NCBI RefSeq assembly: GCF_036245475.1
Contig: NZ_BTPM01000003.1
Span: 1 to 64,000 of the forward strand
Direction of reading: 5' to 3'
Length of the DNA: 64,000 bases
Source of the DNA: Vibrio sp. 10N
GTDB lineage: Bacteria; Pseudomonadota; Gammaproteobacteria; Enterobacterales; Vibrionaceae
In this document: positions 23,174 to 31,286 of the stretch, in pieces
How positions within the stretch are numbered: the first letter of the stretch is position 1
Layout: every line of letters begins with the position of its first letter
Program-made: the position numbers and the translations under genes
Notes under the pieces: model-generated
Databases searched by the model: none
What the model was told of the DNA's origin: nothing
What the model saw: the letters and a program-made list of their open reading frames with translations, nothing else

Positions 23174-23977
23174 CTAGTTAAAGTATCCCATAAGCGTTTG
23201 AGCGCTCACGTTGCCACCAACTTTTTGCCCATTGACGATAAGGGTAGGTGTTCCCGTAACTTTTAGCTGACTTCCAAGCACTCGGTTCTTTTCTACCTGC
23301 TCTTTGGCTGCTTCAAACTTAGGCTTCAGTCTATCTTTACTTAACCCTAACTTGGCAATTACTTCATCTACCGAGTCAACAGTGATGTTTGGTTGGCTGA
23401 TCACTTCGTGATGGTATTTTTCATAGAGAGCCGGTTCTGTCATGAAAATAGCTGTTCCAACAATGGCCGAGTACGCAGACGATGGCTTGTTTTGGAAGAT
23501 TGGGTACTCTTTGATAATAACCTTGGCTTCAGGGTTAATCCTGACGAACTCTTCTAATGTAGGCGCGAGACGCTTACAGTAACCGCAGTTGTAGTCTGCA
23601 AATTCAACAACAACATGTTTACCATTTGGATTACCAAAGTACGGGTCGTTCTTGTCGTTGTAGATAGCATCTTCAAACGACACTACACGCTCTGACTCTT
23701 GCGCTTGCGCCATTTGTTCTTGTTCAAATCGGAACTTTGTAAGCGATTTGATAATGGTTTCGGGGTTGTCCATGACAAACTGGCTGAAAAGCTCATCGCT
23801 CAAAGGTTCTGCTGTTTGAGGTGAACTTTCTGCTTCAGCCAGCATGAGAAGTTGGGTCAGTTCTTGGTTTCTTTGTTCTAAAGTATCGACTCTCGAAAGC
23901 GAATAACCGCCAATCGACATACCTATAATGCCGCTTATAAGTGCGATAATAGGGAGCGTATTGTTTTGTTGTGTCAT
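23174..23977 (-). CDS. DsbA-family thiol:disulfide oxidoreductase
   Basis: 267 residues: an N-terminal membrane anchor (LPIIALISGIIGMSIGGYSL), a helical linker, then a thioredoxin-fold DsbA domain with the intact active site FADYNCGYCKRLAP and the cis-proline region TGTPTLIVNG. It resembles Com1/BdbD-like proteins. Probably makes disulfides in exported Tra proteins such as TraN, TraH or TraU (inference), and contrasts with the cysteine-free DsbC-like protein in the tra operon. 15 bp after the 23993 gene. Confidence 0.82.
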   Translation of the reverse strand: MTQQNNTLPIIALISGIIGMSIGGYSLSRVDTLEQRNQELTQLLMLAEAESSPQTAEPLSDELFSQFVMDNPETIIKSLTKFRFEQEQMAQAQESERVVSFEDAIYNDKNDPYFGNPNGKHVVVEFADYNCGYCKRLAPTLEEFVRINPEAKVIIKEYPIFQNKPSSAYSAIVGTAIFMTEPALYEKYHHEVISQPNITVDSVDEVIAKLGLSKDRLKPKFEAAKEQVEKNRVLGSQLKVTGTPTLIVNGQKVGGNVSAQTLMGYFN

Positions 23978-23992
23978 TGCAACCGTGTCCTT

Positions 23993-24313
23993 CTAGTGCT
24001 GTGTGACGTAGATTTGTGGATTTGAGCGACCAAAGCTAATCGAGCGCTCATCTTCCTCTGAATGATAAAAGGGCTCTGCCGTAGATAGTTCCATCAAGAA
24101 CTGGTCAAGGTCGCCTTTTGTGTTGACCATTGTGTGAATGTTTTTAAAAGACTCTGTTTGGCTGCATTTCACATTGGTAGAAGTAAAGCCGATTACTGAC
24201 GGAGATTCCGCATCTGCCGATTCAATCTCCAAAGCCCCTGCTAGCTTTATATTGTTTTTCTTACACTGCATGATTAGCAGCTCCAATGCTGACTCAATAT
24301 CAAATTTGTCCAT
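23993..24313 (-). CDS. Hypothetical 106-aa protein
   Basis: The start at 24313 (MDKFDIESALELL) has AAGGA at good spacing; the upstream TTG in frame is not needed. Soluble alpha/beta protein with no recognised motif. It lies between the recombinase and the DsbA-like gene, 15 bp gaps on both sides, so the three are probably one operon. Confidence 0.55.
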   Translation of the reverse strand: MDKFDIESALELLIMQCKKNNIKLAGALEIESADAESPSVIGFTSTNVKCSQTESFKNIHTMVNTKGDLDQFLMELSTAEPFYHSEEDERSISFGRSNPQIYVTQH

Positions 24314-24328
24314 CAAATTCCTTTGTGA

Positions 24329-25063
24329 TCATCGTAATGTAATGTTATTAACCAGTTGTTTCAATTCGTTTTCTTCACTGTGGAGATAATGGTTGGTACT
24401 GGTTAAGCTTGCTTGCCCTAGTAGATCTCGAATCTTTTCAACTGACGCTCCTGCTTTGACGAGTTTTGCTACGAAATACTTTCTCCAACTGTGCGTCCCG
24501 AGTGTATATGGGAGCTTGAGCTTGGTGCGTATGACTAGGTGATGTGCGCTTGCGCTTTCAACTGACATCGGACGTTCAATCACTTGCCCGTTCTCATCCC
24601 TAGCTTGACTCCTTTTATTGGCGAATAGGTACTCTTTACTTGCACTGTAAAAGCGAGTTTCTTCGACAAGTTGTTGTATCTCTGAAGTATTGTATATCGT
24701 CGTCTGAGATCTCCGAAATGCCTCACTCTCTTCATCGGGGTTACGCGCAACTCGTTGTCGGTACACCTTCTGCTGACAAAGTTGAAACTGAGAGCGGAAG
24801 TTTCCATATTCATCATAGAAATCGTCATAGCGTAACCATGCGGCATCTGTGTAGCGCAAGCCGGTCAACGAGCAAAGTTGCGCAGTGAGAGATAGCAGAG
24901 GGTTAATCTCCCAAAGCTCATCGAAAATGCGATTGGCTTCTTCATCAGAACGCGGAGGCTTCGACTCTTCTTTACGCCTTTTCTTGCCACCGTCTTTTGT
25001 CTCAATGGCTGGCCTGATGGCGTCAATTCGTCTGTTCAATCTGGACACTGGCGATTCTCCCAT
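24329..25063 (-). CDS. Tyrosine recombinase (phage-integrase family)
   Basis: 244 residues covering mainly the catalytic domain. Catalytic residues seen in order: Arg in LTGLRYTDAAWL, Lys region, HSWRK (H-x-x-R), an LGQASLTSTNHYLH block with His/Tyr nucleophile. The N-terminal core-binding domain of normal integrases (about 100 residues) is nearly absent, so it may be a minimal resolvase for plasmid dimers or a solitary recombinase. No ribosome site precedes the ATG and the predicted promoter leaves only about 7 nt of leader, so translation may be leaderless or start inside. Confidence 0.78.
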   Translation of the reverse strand: MGESPVSRLNRRIDAIRPAIETKDGGKKRRKEESKPPRSDEEANRIFDELWEINPLLSLTAQLCSLTGLRYTDAAWLRYDDFYDEYGNFRSQFQLCQQKVYRQRVARNPDEESEAFRRSQTTIYNTSEIQQLVEETRFYSASKEYLFANKRSQARDENGQVIERPMSVESASAHHLVIRTKLKLPYTLGTHSWRKYFVAKLVKAGASVEKIRDLLGQASLTSTNHYLHSEENELKQLVNNITLR

Positions 25064-25076
25064 GTTATATAATAAG

Positions 25077-25105
25077 ATATTAACCCAATGTTAAGTTTTC
25101 CGAAA
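25077..25105 (-). promoter_or_regulatory. Plasmid-type promoter between divergent genes
   Basis: TTTCGGAAA (25097..25105), 14 nt, TAATAT (25077..25082) on the minus strand. The -35-like block touches the start codon of the plus-strand 25105 gene, so binding here would also affect that gene. Confidence 0.45.
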
Positions 25106-25908
25106 TGTCTAGCTCTAACAGCGCAAGTAAATCAGCATGGCAGAGTTTCTATGATGCCGAACGTCATTGGCTTAAATGGGTCGATGAACAGTTTGACGTT
25201 CTTGCCTGTTTTTCACCCGACATCCTCTATAAGCCCTTCGAATTGAACAATGGCACTATCACTTGGTATAAGCCGCCGAAATACATCCGTCGAATAGTGC
25301 AAGCACCTTCCGTGGCCGTTTACGAAGAGGCTCATAACCGATTTGAAGAGGTTCTATCGTACTATCAAAAAGCGATGGAATCCGGTAAGCATACGGCCAA
25401 GCGTTATCCCGCTCGCTTTCCAGAGTTTCTAGACCCGCTTGCGTATCAGCTCACTTATGATATTCAAGATGCTTTCGAGTCCGTTGCCGTTAAGCCGGAT
25501 GAGTGGGTTGCGGTAAAGCGGTTTTTCTTAGCAGAAGACCCCCAAGATGATCACTCGGCAATATGGTTGTCTGAAGTCCAATCTGTATTTCCTAGTGCAA
25601 AACTGATGACGGACGCCCTTGGCCTCAAGGCTGAAATTGTCGTTGATTCGAATGAAATATATGCGTTCAGCAATGGAGCTACACATATACAGCGTCGGTT
25701 GGCTACAGGAAAGAAATACACGGGCATGTTCAGCTATGCAAACGATGAGCGCCGAAGAGTCAAACTTGGATTCTTCATTGTAGGGCCAGAGCACGACATC
25801 GCTATCTACAAAACGATTCCGAGAAAGAAACGTAGTGATGCACTGAGGGATGATCAGTTGATTGCGTTACCATTCAGTACTGACTACTTGTTTTATCGCA
25901 AGAAGTAG
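25105..25908 (+). CDS. Orphan 267-aa protein of unknown function
   Basis: One of few plus-strand genes. The protein is soluble, aromatic and charged (KSAWQSFYDAERHWLKWVDEQFD...), with a C-terminal half of beta strands (KYTGMFSYANDERRRVKLGFFIVGPEHDIAIYKTIPRKKRS). I see no signal peptide, membrane segment or known catalytic motif. The ATG has no ribosome site and only 41 bp separate it from the divergent recombinase gene. Nothing else on this strand nearby, so it is a single-gene unit. Confidence 0.6.
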   Translation: MSSSNSASKSAWQSFYDAERHWLKWVDEQFDVLACFSPDILYKPFELNNGTITWYKPPKYIRRIVQAPSVAVYEEAHNRFEEVLSYYQKAMESGKHTAKRYPARFPEFLDPLAYQLTYDIQDAFESVAVKPDEWVAVKRFFLAEDPQDDHSAIWLSEVQSVFPSAKLMTDALGLKAEIVVDSNEIYAFSNGATHIQRRLATGKKYTGMFSYANDERRRVKLGFFIVGPEHDIAIYKTIPRKKRSDALRDDQLIALPFSTDYLFYRKK

Positions 25909-25965
25909 TGAGCTTTCCAGATGAGTTTTGGCTTCTGGTTCCTGGTTGTTCTGATTGAACAAAAC

Positions 25966-26409
25966 TTAGGTTCGAAAGTAGCTCGCTTGAATCAGAGCCA
26001 CCCCATTTCCAAAAGGAACCAGTTCAGTAAATCCAAATTTGTACCAAAAATTTGGTTTGTCGTAGGCGTTCATTTGAACGCCGATTAAGCGTATCCCAAC
26101 GTTTCTAAGCGTTTCTTCTGCAAGAGACACGAGCTCTGACCCGACGCCCTTTCCACGACAAAGAGGTTCAATGGCTGCGAACGTAATGATGGCACACGAT
26201 TCATTACCAACGAGCTGTTCAACCAACACTCCCCCGCCTATACCGTCGATAGAAAAGCAATGTAAAGCCGAGTGATCGTCAATGGCCTCAAAATCCAATT
26301 CCGGTTGTTCGTAGTGAACATCACTCGACTCGTTATAGAGCTCTACGATTTTCCTTCGCACCGGTGAATAGTTTTCCCACTCGGTGCCTGTGATATGTCG
26401 TGTTTTCAT
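25966..26409 (-). CDS. GNAT-family N-acetyltransferase
   Basis: 147 residues with the acetyl-CoA loop seen as RGKGVGSELV (motif A, Q/R-x-x-G-x-G/A) after beta-strand ESCAIITFAAIEPLCRG, and the terminal NFWYKFGFTELVPFG typical of GNAT motif B. Substrate unknown; no small ribbon-helix-helix antitoxin is adjacent, so a toxin role is not supported. It follows the 26423 gene by 13 bp. Confidence 0.78.
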   Translation of the reverse strand: MKTRHITGTEWENYSPVRRKIVELYNESSDVHYEQPELDFEAIDDHSALHCFSIDGIGGGVLVEQLVGNESCAIITFAAIEPLCRGKGVGSELVSLAEETLRNVGIRLIGVQMNAYDKPNFWYKFGFTELVPFGNGVALIQASYFRT

Positions 26410-26422
26410 TTAGATTTAGTGC

Positions 26423-26623
26423 CTATTTTAGTGAGATAACCATACGCTGCTTTTTGTTACCGAGATAGGCCCATTGCGCTCTATCCTTTTTGATTAGTAC
26501 TTCCAATTGGTATTCAGATGCTACTTGCTCTACACATTCATCGAGAGAGAGTGAGTCATCAAATACCACTTTGGGAGCTTGAAGTACTGCTTGTCCTGTC
26601 ACTGAGTACCATGAAGCTATCAT
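26423..26623 (-). CDS. Hypothetical 66-aa protein
   Basis: Small soluble protein (MIASWYSVTGQAVLQAPKVV...) ending in a basic strand KKQRMVISLK. Excellent ribosome site (CAGGAGG) and a plasmid-type promoter just upstream. Probably co-transcribed with the GNAT gene. Family unknown. Confidence 0.6.
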   Translation of the reverse strand: MIASWYSVTGQAVLQAPKVVFDDSLSLDECVEQVASEYQLEVLIKKDRAQWAYLGNKKQRMVISLK

Positions 26624-26647
26624 ATCGTATCCTCCTGAAATAACTCC

Positions 26648-26677
26648 ATTGTAGTTAGTCTGATGTTATTTCCTAAA
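26648..26677 (-). promoter_or_regulatory. Plasmid-type promoter before the 26623 gene
   Basis: TTTAGGAAA (26669..26677), 15 nt, TACAAT (26648..26653) on the minus strand; start predicted about 18 nt before the ATG, leaving room for the CAGGAGG site. Confidence 0.62.
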
Positions 26678-26681
26678 TGTC

Positions 26682-26984
26682 CTATTTGAACTCTACGTGT
26701 ACAACGCCATCTTCAGGGATTGGGAAACTCCAACAGGTGACATGCAACATTGAGAATGCGGCATTGATATCGATTTCAATGTGAACGTCCGGCAACTCAG
26801 CCATAGGAGAATCGGAAACTGACGCATCGACAATTTGAGCTTCGTTCTTGGTAAGCTTATTAGCCGCTTGGAGCACAGCGATTAACCATGATGTAGCCCC
26901 CTCTGGCCCTGCATCACTCGGTAAGGCTAGAACGTCGGATTTGTTGAGCCAAAACTGACCGGTTATGTCGTGAAACTGTGGCAT
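26682..26984 (-). CDS. Hypothetical 100-aa protein
   Basis: Acidic soluble protein (MPQFHDITGQFWLNKSDVLALPSDAG...), with no motif recognised. AGGAAA precedes the ATG and an AT-rich stretch with TATTATATA just upstream probably carries its promoter. It lies between the DUF4942 gene and the GNAT pair. Confidence 0.6.
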   Translation of the reverse strand: MPQFHDITGQFWLNKSDVLALPSDAGPEGATSWLIAVLQAANKLTKNEAQIVDASVSDSPMAELPDVHIEIDINAAFSMLHVTCWSFPIPEDGVVHVEFK

Positions 26985-27026
26985 ATTTCCTCACTATATA
27001 TAATACGTTAATAACCAATTATATAT

Positions 27027-27782
27027 CTATGCCGCCATATCGGGTAACTGACCATCAAAAACCCCATTCAATATGTCATTCACCTTATGCTCTAGCTCTG
27101 CATCAATAATCCACGCATGTACGTTTCCATTTTGATATGCGACGAACTTAACCGCCCCATCGAAAGCAATCAGAGGTTCCCTGCTATCGGATAACACGTT
27201 TAGGATGTGAGGCGAATCGCAGCCGGTTAGAACCGTGAAAATGCGACAAGCATCCTCTAGCAAATCCGATTGATACCTCCACCCGTACTTGCAAAAGACA
27301 TTATTAAACACGAGGCGTTTATTGAGCTTGTGACCGCGATTGGACTTGTAATCACTACTACGATTCTTAAACACGGACTCGGTTAGGTCCTGAAGCATGT
27401 TGACTCGATTCTTGAGTAAGTCATTGAAAGTGGCCGTCAACGTCGCATATGTTAGCGCCGGAGGATTCTCCATATCTTTATCAATTTCGGCTCTCTTGTC
27501 TGCACTCATCAAAGATCGGAACTGCCCTAGTTCCAAAATGTGCTGCCAGAGTTTTTGATCAACTTGTTTGGTCAGGTTCGACAAACTACGGTGCCGTTGA
27601 TTTGCGTCACTCGGACTATAGAAAGTGTTGCGATCAAAGCTTAGTCCGTAGTTCGATACCGTTTTCATCAAGCTATCCGCTTCACCGAGCAAGGTAATTG
27701 CCTGAGTAAGAATCGCCTCAATCTGATCGCGTCTTTCGCAAATCTGTTTAGCATTCAGTTTCTCTTTAAGTTGGTAGTTCAT
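27027..27782 (-). CDS. DUF4942-like protein
   Basis: 251 residues. An N-terminal coiled segment is followed by the block DLTESVFKNRSSDYKSNRGHKLNKRLVFNNVF, typical of DUF4942 proteins of plasmids and mobile elements, some of which are fused to DNA methyltransferases. Here there is no methyltransferase domain. Function unknown. Own plasmid-type promoter and a good GGAG site. Confidence 0.68.
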   Translation of the reverse strand: MNYQLKEKLNAKQICERRDQIEAILTQAITLLGEADSLMKTVSNYGLSFDRNTFYSPSDANQRHRSLSNLTKQVDQKLWQHILELGQFRSLMSADKRAEIDKDMENPPALTYATLTATFNDLLKNRVNMLQDLTESVFKNRSSDYKSNRGHKLNKRLVFNNVFCKYGWRYQSDLLEDACRIFTVLTGCDSPHILNVLSDSREPLIAFDGAVKFVAYQNGNVHAWIIDAELEHKVNDILNGVFDGQLPDMAA

Positions 27783-27812
27783 GGCTCGCTCTCCAAAATC
27801 AAGTATAATTAG

Positions 27813-27841
27813 ATATTAGCGTATTATATATAATTCCAAAA
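27813..27841 (-). promoter_or_regulatory. Plasmid-type promoter before DUF4942
   Basis: TTTTGGAAT (27833..27841), 14 nt, TAATAT (27813..27818) on the minus strand; start predicted about 24 nt before the ATG. Confidence 0.55.
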
Positions 27842-27906
27842 TTGACAACTCTTGCCTGAGAAGAGAACCTATTGATATCGGGTATAGCTAGGTAAGACAG
27901 CGCAAA

Positions 27907-27932
27907 GGCGAAGTCGTTACAGCTACTTCGCC
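27907..27932 (-). terminator. Putative terminator after the 27942 gene
   Basis: Perfect 8-bp stem GGCGAAGT/ACTTCGCC with a 10-nt loop, then TTTGCG on the minus strand, just past the stop codon of the 27942 gene. Confidence 0.5.
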
Positions 27933-27941
27933 CCTAGACGT

Positions 27942-28244
27942 TTAAAGCTGGCTCTTCCTCCATGACAATACATCATCAACGGTAAATCCATCGTTTCTCA
28001 TCATGCAGGCTATCTCTTCTGCACGTTCTTTCTTGATAAGAGCTATCTGCTCTTGAAGTGCTTCGGCCAGCACCTTCAATGTACTAAGCTCAACCTTCAT
28101 CGCGCTTGAGCGCACCCGTTCCGCTGATTGGTTGCCCAACTCGACAAGTAGCTTACCAAAAACTAAATCCTCTGGATGGTCAAAGTTCATTTCCAACAAC
28201 CTAGCTCTGTCCATCGTGGTCATGTTTGACGAAAAATCTATCAT
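27942..28244 (-). CDS. Hypothetical 100-aa coiled-coil protein
   Basis: The start at 28244 (MIDFSSNMTTMDRARLLE) has GGAG about 13 nt upstream; an ATG 21 bp further in is possible. The central part is a long helix (LKVLAEALQEQIALIKKERAEEIACMM) followed by NDGFTVDDVLSWRKSQL. The build recalls small oligomerising nucleoid-type proteins, but no DNA-binding motif is clear. Confidence 0.5.
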   Translation of the reverse strand: MIDFSSNMTTMDRARLLEMNFDHPEDLVFGKLLVELGNQSAERVRSSAMKVELSTLKVLAEALQEQIALIKKERAEEIACMMRNDGFTVDDVLSWRKSQL

Positions 28245-28494
28245 TTTATTATTAGTCTCCGGTGATTCAATTTGATTACGAAACGGCTGCAATTGCGTAC
28301 TGTTTCAAATGAACGGTGAGTGAGTTGCCTTTTTCAAGGTATATCGATACAAACCGCTACTGTTCATTTTGGACGCTAGATTTCATATCTAACAGTTCCT
28401 TTTAACACGGTCACGCCCCAAACCAGACAGGCGAGCTAAGTATATGTTTTTCAATGTTATTAATCAAAATCCCAATCTATTAACCCCATACCAC

Positions 28495-28524
28495 AACCTT
28501 AAAAGATGATTAGTTTTTAAGGTT
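28495..28524. repeat. 10-bp perfect inverted repeat
   Basis: AACCTTAAAA and TTTTAAGGTT around a 10-nt centre, in the gap between the 27942 and WGR genes. It could be a bidirectional terminator or a protein site. The remainder of 28245-28579 shows nothing I can name. Confidence 0.4.
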
Positions 28525-28579
28525 AGATGCACAGATTACAAATCATGCGGGTAATGGGCAAGATAAGGGCTCATTATCA

Positions 28580-28825
28580 TTAAGTTACAGCGTCACACAA
28601 AACATAACCCCGCTTGAGTCTTCGTTGGCATTCTGACTCAAAGAAGGCCATCGCCTCGGACTCTTCAGTGAAAGGATGCGTTCTATTCTGCCCTAACTGT
28701 GTGCCAATTCGACCATAATGTTTTTGTACAACAATATCAAATAAATCTCTCTTGTATTCCAGAGCATAATATCGTGTATTTTTTGTGAAATATAAAAAAA
28801 TAAATCCACCCTTGGAATCAAACAT
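28580..28825 (-). CDS. WGR-domain protein
   Basis: 81 residues that are essentially one WGR domain: aromatic strand NTRYYALEY, then YGRIGTQLGQNRTHPF (the W/Y-G-R motif) and helix SEAMAFFESECQRRLKRGY. Stand-alone WGR proteins occur on plasmids; in PARPs the domain binds DNA ends. A nucleic-acid-binding role is likely by family, unproven here. Confidence 0.7.
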   Translation of the reverse strand: MFDSKGGFIFLYFTKNTRYYALEYKRDLFDIVVQKHYGRIGTQLGQNRTHPFTEESEAMAFFESECQRRLKRGYVLCDAVT

Positions 28826-28891
28826 TCCATCTACGTTGTTTTATTGTTATGTTCAGACAAATAAACCCCTATTGATAATAGGCTAGAAATT

Positions 28892-29119
28892 ATGATAAAT
28901 CTATCGTACCGCTACGCATTAGTAAGAAAAAAACACCCTGTCATAACGCGCCTCATTGACATAACTCTTGTTTTGTCACTCTTTGCGTCACTCTTATTCT
29001 TGGTCCAACTAACCACATTAAACGAGCTACTTGGAGCTGTATTAACAATTGCACTAATCGTTTTCTTTATATTTATAATGGCAAAATCAGACAAGGTATA
29101 TTCACAGCTACCAAAATAA
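28892..29119 (+). CDS. Small two-helix membrane protein
   Basis: 75 residues with two hydrophobic helices (about 22-42 and 46-66) after a basic N-terminus (RYALVRKKHP). The ribosome site is weak (TAGAAAT). Its end overlaps the end of the convergent 29108 gene by 12 bp. Function unknown; moderate confidence that it is real. Confidence 0.45.
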   Translation: MINLSYRYALVRKKHPVITRLIDITLVLSLFASLLFLVQLTTLNELLGAVLTIALIVFFIFIMAKSDKVYSQLPK

Positions 29120-29809
29120 CCTGTATGTTTTTTTAATGCCTATCTCTAATAGGGATAGGTTAATAAAAATCAACCAACCCGACATTGAGAACAGCAGCAC
29201 TCCCCACAAACAGCTCCAATACTTCGCTACGATTTTTTCCATACCCACAAACCCGACATAAGGTGCCATCAACATAAGAATGGGAGCGACCAACGCGACA
29301 ACCACTGCCCCTTTCACAGCATTCTTTAAATCTGCAATGCTTGGTATGCAGTAAAATGCAACCATGCCAACCGCAAGCAGTTCGTACCAAGCAACGGAGC
29401 GCCAGCCTTCAAGTGGTCCTAGCTCAACAGGCGTATCTACAATCATGTTCACCGCAAGTATCGTAACGATAAGCGGCGAAATGCCAATCCAAAACAAACC
29501 TTGCCGTTGATATATGCTACGCGGATTCCAACTGTGTAATACATGGCCTGACAACCCCCCTTCTCCTACTCCGTAGAGCTTGACTTGAGTTACTTTATGT
29601 CCAAATAGCCACGCAGTGAACGCATGGGATATTTCATGAAGTGGGACGCCAACAATACCAAGCACGTAGTAGACAAACCGTGTGACTGTATTATCGCCAA
29701 TCATACGACCAAACAATCGCAGCAATATATTGTGTCCAACAACTATAGCCATTACCGGCATTACCAGATAGCCAAGATTAGTAAGGTAGTTGAGAATAAA
29801 CTGTTCCAT
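29108..29809 (-). CDS. Multispan membrane protein with HExxH motif (M50-like peptidase)
   Basis: The start at 29809 (MEQFILNYLTNLG) is preferred to one 12 bp upstream. About six hydrophobic segments; the second is followed by GVPLHEISHAFTAWLFGH, an HExxH zinc-metallopeptidase motif within the membrane as in site-2/M50-type proteases. A second zinc ligand is not obvious. It could be a regulated membrane protease or a catalytically reduced relative. It starts 23 bp after the DUF2726 gene and may share its transcript. Confidence 0.6.
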   Translation of the reverse strand: MEQFILNYLTNLGYLVMPVMAIVVGHNILLRLFGRMIGDNTVTRFVYYVLGIVGVPLHEISHAFTAWLFGHKVTQVKLYGVGEGGLSGHVLHSWNPRSIYQRQGLFWIGISPLIVTILAVNMIVDTPVELGPLEGWRSVAWYELLAVGMVAFYCIPSIADLKNAVKGAVVVALVAPILMLMAPYVGFVGMEKIVAKYWSCLWGVLLFSMSGWLIFINLSLLEIGIKKTYRLFW

Positions 29810-29832
29810 CGTCAATTCCAAAGGTATGTGCT

Positions 29833-30618
29833 TTATTTTTCAGGCTCGGTTCTAAACGAACATACAGTGCAAGTTTGAAAAGAAAATCCTCTATTGGGCC
29901 ATTTCATTTCGATTTTCTCCATACCACTATTGCATCTTGGGCATGCACTCATATCTTTTTTTACGACTTTATTAGTTCGAGGTATTTTTTGTTCCTCCAC
30001 CTTTTTCACAGGACTTTTTTTAATTTCGTTCGAGCGCTTTACTGTTGATGTGTTTTTCATTGGCTCTAAATTTAGGAACCGAACTATTTGCTGAATTTTC
30101 TGAGAATACCCGCGTGACGCCGTAACTCTGAATAATGGAATGCCAGCGTCACTCAATGCTTTGTTTTTTTCACCATCGCGCTTCTGCGCCGAACGAGAAG
30201 CATGGCTGGAATCGTCTAGCTCGATACACGCCAATATCTTACTATCCGTTCGACTACATATAACAAAATCAACGTGCTTTCTTGCGACTTTATTAAATGA
30301 CCCAATATCTTTTGAGTTAATTGGTAGTGCTAAATCAGCTAGTCTCACTTTTGCACTGACATAGACCAATTCAAGAGGGAGTTTATTCAACAGTTGAGAA
30401 AGAAAGTTCTGTTCTGCTTTTGTGCAAAGGTAATTCGTACTACGGTAGGATGCTCTATTAAAAATGCTTAATGATGGTTTTATACCACTCTTTTTAGTGA
30501 AGGCAAGCGATTTCAATATCAACAACACAAATATCATTACGATACCTGCTGAAACTATAACCCCAAATATATTTCCTGCGAACATTAAATCTTCATTCCT
30601 TAGAGAAATGCCAGTCAA
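29833..30618 (-). CDS. DUF2726 protein with N-terminal anchor and C-terminal zinc ribbon
   Basis: 261 residues: a membrane segment at about 10-35; a nuclease-like DUF2726 domain (FLSQLLNKLPLELVYVSAKVRLADLA ... VDFVICSRTDSKILACIELDDSSH ... KDGEKNKALSDAGIPLFRVTASRGYS), a fold related to the restriction-endonuclease superfamily (D...E-x-D seen); a basic linker; and a C-terminal four-cysteine ribbon (CPRCNSGMEKIEMK...CTVC). Probably membrane-bound and nucleic-acid-acting; role in the plasmid unknown. Confidence 0.7.
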   Translation of the reverse strand: MTGISLRNEDLMFAGNIFGVIVSAGIVMIFVLLILKSLAFTKKSGIKPSLSIFNRASYRSTNYLCTKAEQNFLSQLLNKLPLELVYVSAKVRLADLALPINSKDIGSFNKVARKHVDFVICSRTDSKILACIELDDSSHASRSAQKRDGEKNKALSDAGIPLFRVTASRGYSQKIQQIVRFLNLEPMKNTSTVKRSNEIKKSPVKKVEEQKIPRTNKVVKKDMSACPRCNSGMEKIEMKWPNRGFSFQTCTVCSFRTEPEK

Positions 30619-30627
30619 TTTTAACTC

Positions 30628-30664
30628 ATGAGCACTTTGCCAATACTTATTGCAAAATGCTCAT
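30628..30664 (-). terminator. Terminator-like hairpin after the FlgT-like cluster
   Basis: As minus-strand RNA: 13-bp stem ATGAGCATTTTGC with GCAAAGTGCTCAT (one G-U pair), 11-nt loop. It closes the 33740-30693 cluster before the DUF2726 gene. No long U-run follows. Confidence 0.55.
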
Positions 30665-30692
30665 CTTCTCAATGTCATCTGACTTATATTAT

Positions 30693-31286
30693 TCAATTTT
30701 GTTTAATCGAATCTAACCTCTGGTATAAGTCGCTAAATTCCGACTTAATTTTTTCATCCGTACTTTTTTGCTCTGCCACCGTCAGACCTTTCCCAAATTG
30801 ATCGTAGGTCAAACGCATCAATGTGTAATTGGTAAACTTGCCATTTTCGGCAACTACCTTGTTTTCAATGACCTCGTATCCGTTGATAGGCACTTCAGCT
30901 ACTATTGAATCGATCAGCTGCGTGTAGTCATCCGTCGAACCTACAGACCCATCTTTAATATATGAACGCTCATTTCCCGATAATGCTTGTCCAAAGGATT
31001 TTGCCAATTCGTATTGCGCATTCAACTGGCCTTTTTTCATGGCAACATCCACTTTTTTGCTTTCGCCTATACCGACGCCATACACGCCTACTTCATCGGA
31101 CTTTGGTGGATTTATGACCCATGCTGGCATCGTTGAAAGCGTAGCTTCAGCCGCTTTCTGCTCAGCCGACGTTTGAAGCTCTTTCGCCGCTAGCTGGTCT
31201 TTCACTATTTCGGTCTTCGTTGGCCCACTAGAAGCACAGCCAGCCAAAATAAGCACAGTTGCTAGGGTAGTTAGTTTATGTTTCAT
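30693..31286 (-). CDS. LPP20/FlgP-like outer-membrane lipoprotein
   Basis: 197 residues with lipoprotein signal MKHKLTTLATVLILAGC (lipobox LAGC), a Lys/Glu/Ala-rich helix, then TMPAWVINPPKSDEVGVYGVG..., the signature start of the LPP20 domain (PxWV...GVG). In Vibrio, LPP20-type FlgP builds a ring at the outer membrane under the flagellum. ATG directly follows the stop of the 31287 gene. Role on the plasmid is inferred only. Confidence 0.7.
   Translation of the reverse strand: MKHKLTTLATVLILAGCASSGPTKTEIVKDQLAAKELQTSAEQKAAEATLSTMPAWVINPPKSDEVGVYGVGIGESKKVDVAMKKGQLNAQYELAKSFGQALSGNERSYIKDGSVGSTDDYTQLIDSIVAEVPINGYEVIENKVVAENGKFTNYTLMRLTYDQFGKGLTVAEQKSTDEKIKSEFSDLYQRLDSIKQN

Noticed and set aside
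25966..26623. GNAT plus 66-aa protein as a TacAT-like toxin-antitoxin pair
   Set aside because: The small protein has no ribbon-helix-helix pattern, and the acetyltransferase resembles ordinary small-molecule GNATs.
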